Positions 62,513-64,000 of a stretch of DNA of 64,000 nucleotides are shown here, piece after piece. Made by a program: the position numbers and the translations under genes. Origin of the DNA: QZLE01 sp033852135 (GTDB lineage: Bacteria; Pseudomonadota; Gammaproteobacteria; QZLD01); assembly GCA_033852135.1 (NCBI GenBank), contig JAWSVB010000017.1, positions 62,001 to 126,000 of the forward strand, in the 5' to 3' direction. Position 1 is the stretch's first letter, and every line of letters starts with the position of its first letter. Under the pieces are notes generated by a model, which saw nothing but the letters and a program-made list of their open reading frames with translations, searched no databases and had not been told where the DNA came from.

Positions 62513-63466
62513 ATGAAAGAGATCATAGAGTCAGTAGCCTTGTTAGTTGTATTTGGCGCTGTTGGATATTTTGTTAGGCAGCGTGAAATAATTACCGACA
62601 AAGGTGTTAAAGAGATGTCCGGCTTTTTAATTAGAATAGCTATGCCAGCTTTGATCCTCTATTCAATAATACGTCCAGGGATGGTTGGTTTGGAAAAAAC
62701 CGGATTACCATTGATTGGAATCTCAATAATGGTTTATGCGCTAAGCATTGTATTTGGCTTGATTGTAGCTCGTCTTTGGATTGGTAGAGAATCTATCGAC
62801 CAGGTTGGATCTGAGAGTAATGAGGCAAAAGGTGACGGAGGAATGGTGGCCTTTGGTTGCTCTTTTTCCAATGTTGGTTATATGGGGATCCCTGTAGCTA
62901 TGGCCCTATTTGGTGAATATGCTGTTGGTTTGGTTGCTTTATACAATCTGCCATTTGCTCTTTTGGTATTTACTTTAGGGCAGCGTTTAATTGCGGGCAA
63001 AGCTGCGGTATCCAATTGGAAGCAGTGGTTAAACCCTTGTGTAATAGCATCAATTATAGGTTTAGGAACCTATCTTGCTGAGATTCAGGTGCCTGACTTT
63101 GTATTAAGTGGGATGAAACCATTTGCAGATATGACACTGCCTTTATCAATGCTGGTTATCGGAGCAATGTTACATGGTGCTAAATTGACAGATATGCTGG
63201 ATATGCGAGCAATCGGTATTAGCTTAATCCGTTTAATTGTTATTCCAGCTATGGTTTATGGCTTATTGATTGGTTGGATCGCAGAACCGATGTTGATTAT
63301 GGTTCCGGTGATAATTGCAGCGATGCCAATAGCTGCCAACGCGCCGGTTATTGCAGAACACTATAACGGTAATGTTAAGTTAGCAACGCGCTCTGTATTT
63401 TTATCAACTGTGTTATCGGTTATTTCCATACCAGCATGGGGGTGGTTCGTGTTGAGATTGGCTTGA
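62513..63466 (+). CDS. AEC family transporter
   Basis: 317 residues with about ten membrane helices, of the auxin efflux carrier-like fold: IIESVALLVVFGAVGYFVRQREIITDKGVKEMSGFLIRIAMPALILYSI, a central GCSFSNVGYMGIPVAMALFGEYAV motif, and a second half with LPLSMLVIGAMLHGA and ANAPVIAEHY. Bacterial members export or import small organic acids; substrate is unknown here. GAGGAG precedes the ATG. Confidence 0.93.
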   Translation: MKEIIESVALLVVFGAVGYFVRQREIITDKGVKEMSGFLIRIAMPALILYSIIRPGMVGLEKTGLPLIGISIMVYALSIVFGLIVARLWIGRESIDQVGSESNEAKGDGGMVAFGCSFSNVGYMGIPVAMALFGEYAVGLVALYNLPFALLVFTLGQRLIAGKAAVSNWKQWLNPCVIASIIGLGTYLAEIQVPDFVLSGMKPFADMTLPLSMLVIGAMLHGAKLTDMLDMRAIGISLIRLIVIPAMVYGLLIGWIAEPMLIMVPVIIAAMPIAANAPVIAEHYNGNVKLATRSVFLSTVLSVISIPAWGWFVLRLA

Positions 63467-63530
63467 ATCTAAATATATGCGTTTTGCGGCAGTAAAAATA
63501 TTGTTAGATATAAAAAGTGAGGAGAATGTT

Positions 63531-64000
63531 ATGAACTATGAAGACTTTAATACCCTAGTGCACTCAAGGGCATCGCACCGTAAATTTGCTAATGACCCGG
63601 TATCAGATGAAGAGATTCGCAATGTGGTAGAAGCTGCAAGGATGGCTCCTAGTGGACATAATTTTCAGCCGTGGAAATTTATAGCGATTCGCAGCAAAGA
63701 TGTCATTCAGAAGCTGGAGGAGGCTATAGATAAGGAGCTAAAGGCTTTGTATAAGAACTTCCCTGAAGATTTTATTAAAAATATGGAAGGGTATCGTTTT
63801 TTTATAGATCACTTTAAAGATGCTCCGTTATCGATTGCGGTTCTTACCACAAGATATGAGTATAAGCTTACAGATTCAATTCCGAAAAAGTTTGGCGTGG
63901 AATTACCAACTGTAGAACATTTTGATATGGAGTTGTTGGGTGTCGGTGCTGCTATTCAAAATATGTTGTTGGCTGCTGAGGCACAAGGATTGGCTAGCTG
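63531..64000 (+). CDS. Nitroreductase family protein, cut by the window end
   Basis: Open from ATG 63531 (GAGGAG seven nt upstream) to the end of the window, 156 codons. The start MNYEDFNTLVHSRASHRKFANDPVSDEEIRNVVEAARMAPSGHNFQPWKFIAI is diagnostic for FMN-dependent nitroreductases: SRASHRKF, then APSGHNFQPW. The last part, LGVGAAIQNMLLAAEAQGLAS, is the conserved helix that follows in the family. Forms a dimeric FMN enzyme; substrate unknown. Confidence 0.93.
   Translation, partial: MNYEDFNTLVHSRASHRKFANDPVSDEEIRNVVEAARMAPSGHNFQPWKFIAIRSKDVIQKLEEAIDKELKALYKNFPEDFIKNMEGYRFFIDHFKDAPLSIAVLTTRYEYKLTDSIPKKFGVELPTVEHFDMELLGVGAAIQNMLLAAEAQGLAS

Noticed and set aside
1..64000. tRNA, rRNA, CRISPR arrays, prophage or transposase genes
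   Set aside because: I looked for T-loop motifs, regularly spaced repeats and transposase or integrase motifs on both strands and found none.

Overview
The window is an ordinary chromosomal stretch of an AT-rich gammaproteobacterium (about 40% GC by eye). Evidence for the class is the set of conserved neighbourhoods: rsmD-coaD; ygfA-6S RNA-zapA-TIGR02449 with the divergent ygfB-pepP; murJ, then ribF-ileS-lspA-ispH; mutL-miaA-hfq-hflX-hflK-hflC-DUF2065-hisZ-purA; rnr-rlmB. A minor-pilin operon in the Pseudomonas order, a phasin, and an XrtA/PEP-CTERM regulatory locus point to a free-living, probably aquatic, surface-associated or aggregating cell. I cannot name genus or family.

Layout. 1-2.5 kb: rsmD end, coaD, an unknown gene, trmL, an unknown membrane-anchored protein. 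2.5-7.8 kb: phasin, rpiA, ygfA, 6S RNA, zapA and a ZapB-like coiled coil on the minus strand, then ygfB and pepP. 7.8-9.0 kb: a PEP-CTERM protein and chorismate lyase (ubiC) on the minus strand. 9.4-16.8 kb: type IV pilus assembly genes fimT-pilV-pilW-pilX-pilY1-(pilY2-like)-pilE and a tiny Arg-rich protein. 17-24.6 kb: murJ, ribF, ileS, lspA, ispH, and a lone receiver domain. 24.9-32.7 kb: PEP-CTERM-associated sugar transferase, PrsK kinase, PrsR sigma-54 activator and PrsT TPR protein. 33-40 kb, minus strand: RND permease and adaptor, HD hydrolase, radical SAM protein, pyrC. 40-51.3 kb: argG, mutL, miaA, hfq, hflX, hflKC, DUF2065, hisZ, purA. 51.3-55.7 kb, accessory island: repeats, a second PEP-CTERM protein, a GH25 lysozyme lipoprotein, and two tandem paralogues with a Cys/His/Asp signature. 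55.8-64 kb: rnr, rlmB, a DUF3592 membrane protein, MerR regulator, alpha/beta hydrolase, AEC transporter and a truncated nitroreductase.

The strongest unexplained signal is regulatory. Both PEP-CTERM genes, 43 kb apart and on opposite strands, have a -24/-12 sigma-54 promoter and, exactly 64 nt upstream of it, a shared 17-nt box (TGTC-N3-...-TTTTACA, 13/17 identical). A third copy of the box lies upstream of the sugar transferase that precedes prsK-prsR. PrsR is encoded here and has an intact GAFTGA motif. This suggests that PrsK-PrsR-RpoN switches on PEP-CTERM surface proteins, and perhaps exopolysaccharide, through this box.

Other points of interest are the tandem CEEH/GHA/DGW paralogues beside a lysozyme, a 20-nt palindrome found at three sites, a REP-like element in two copies, a repeat with 17-bp inverted arms downstream of purA, a possible sigma-54 promoter far upstream of the pilin operon, and a MutL with an endonuclease-type motif.
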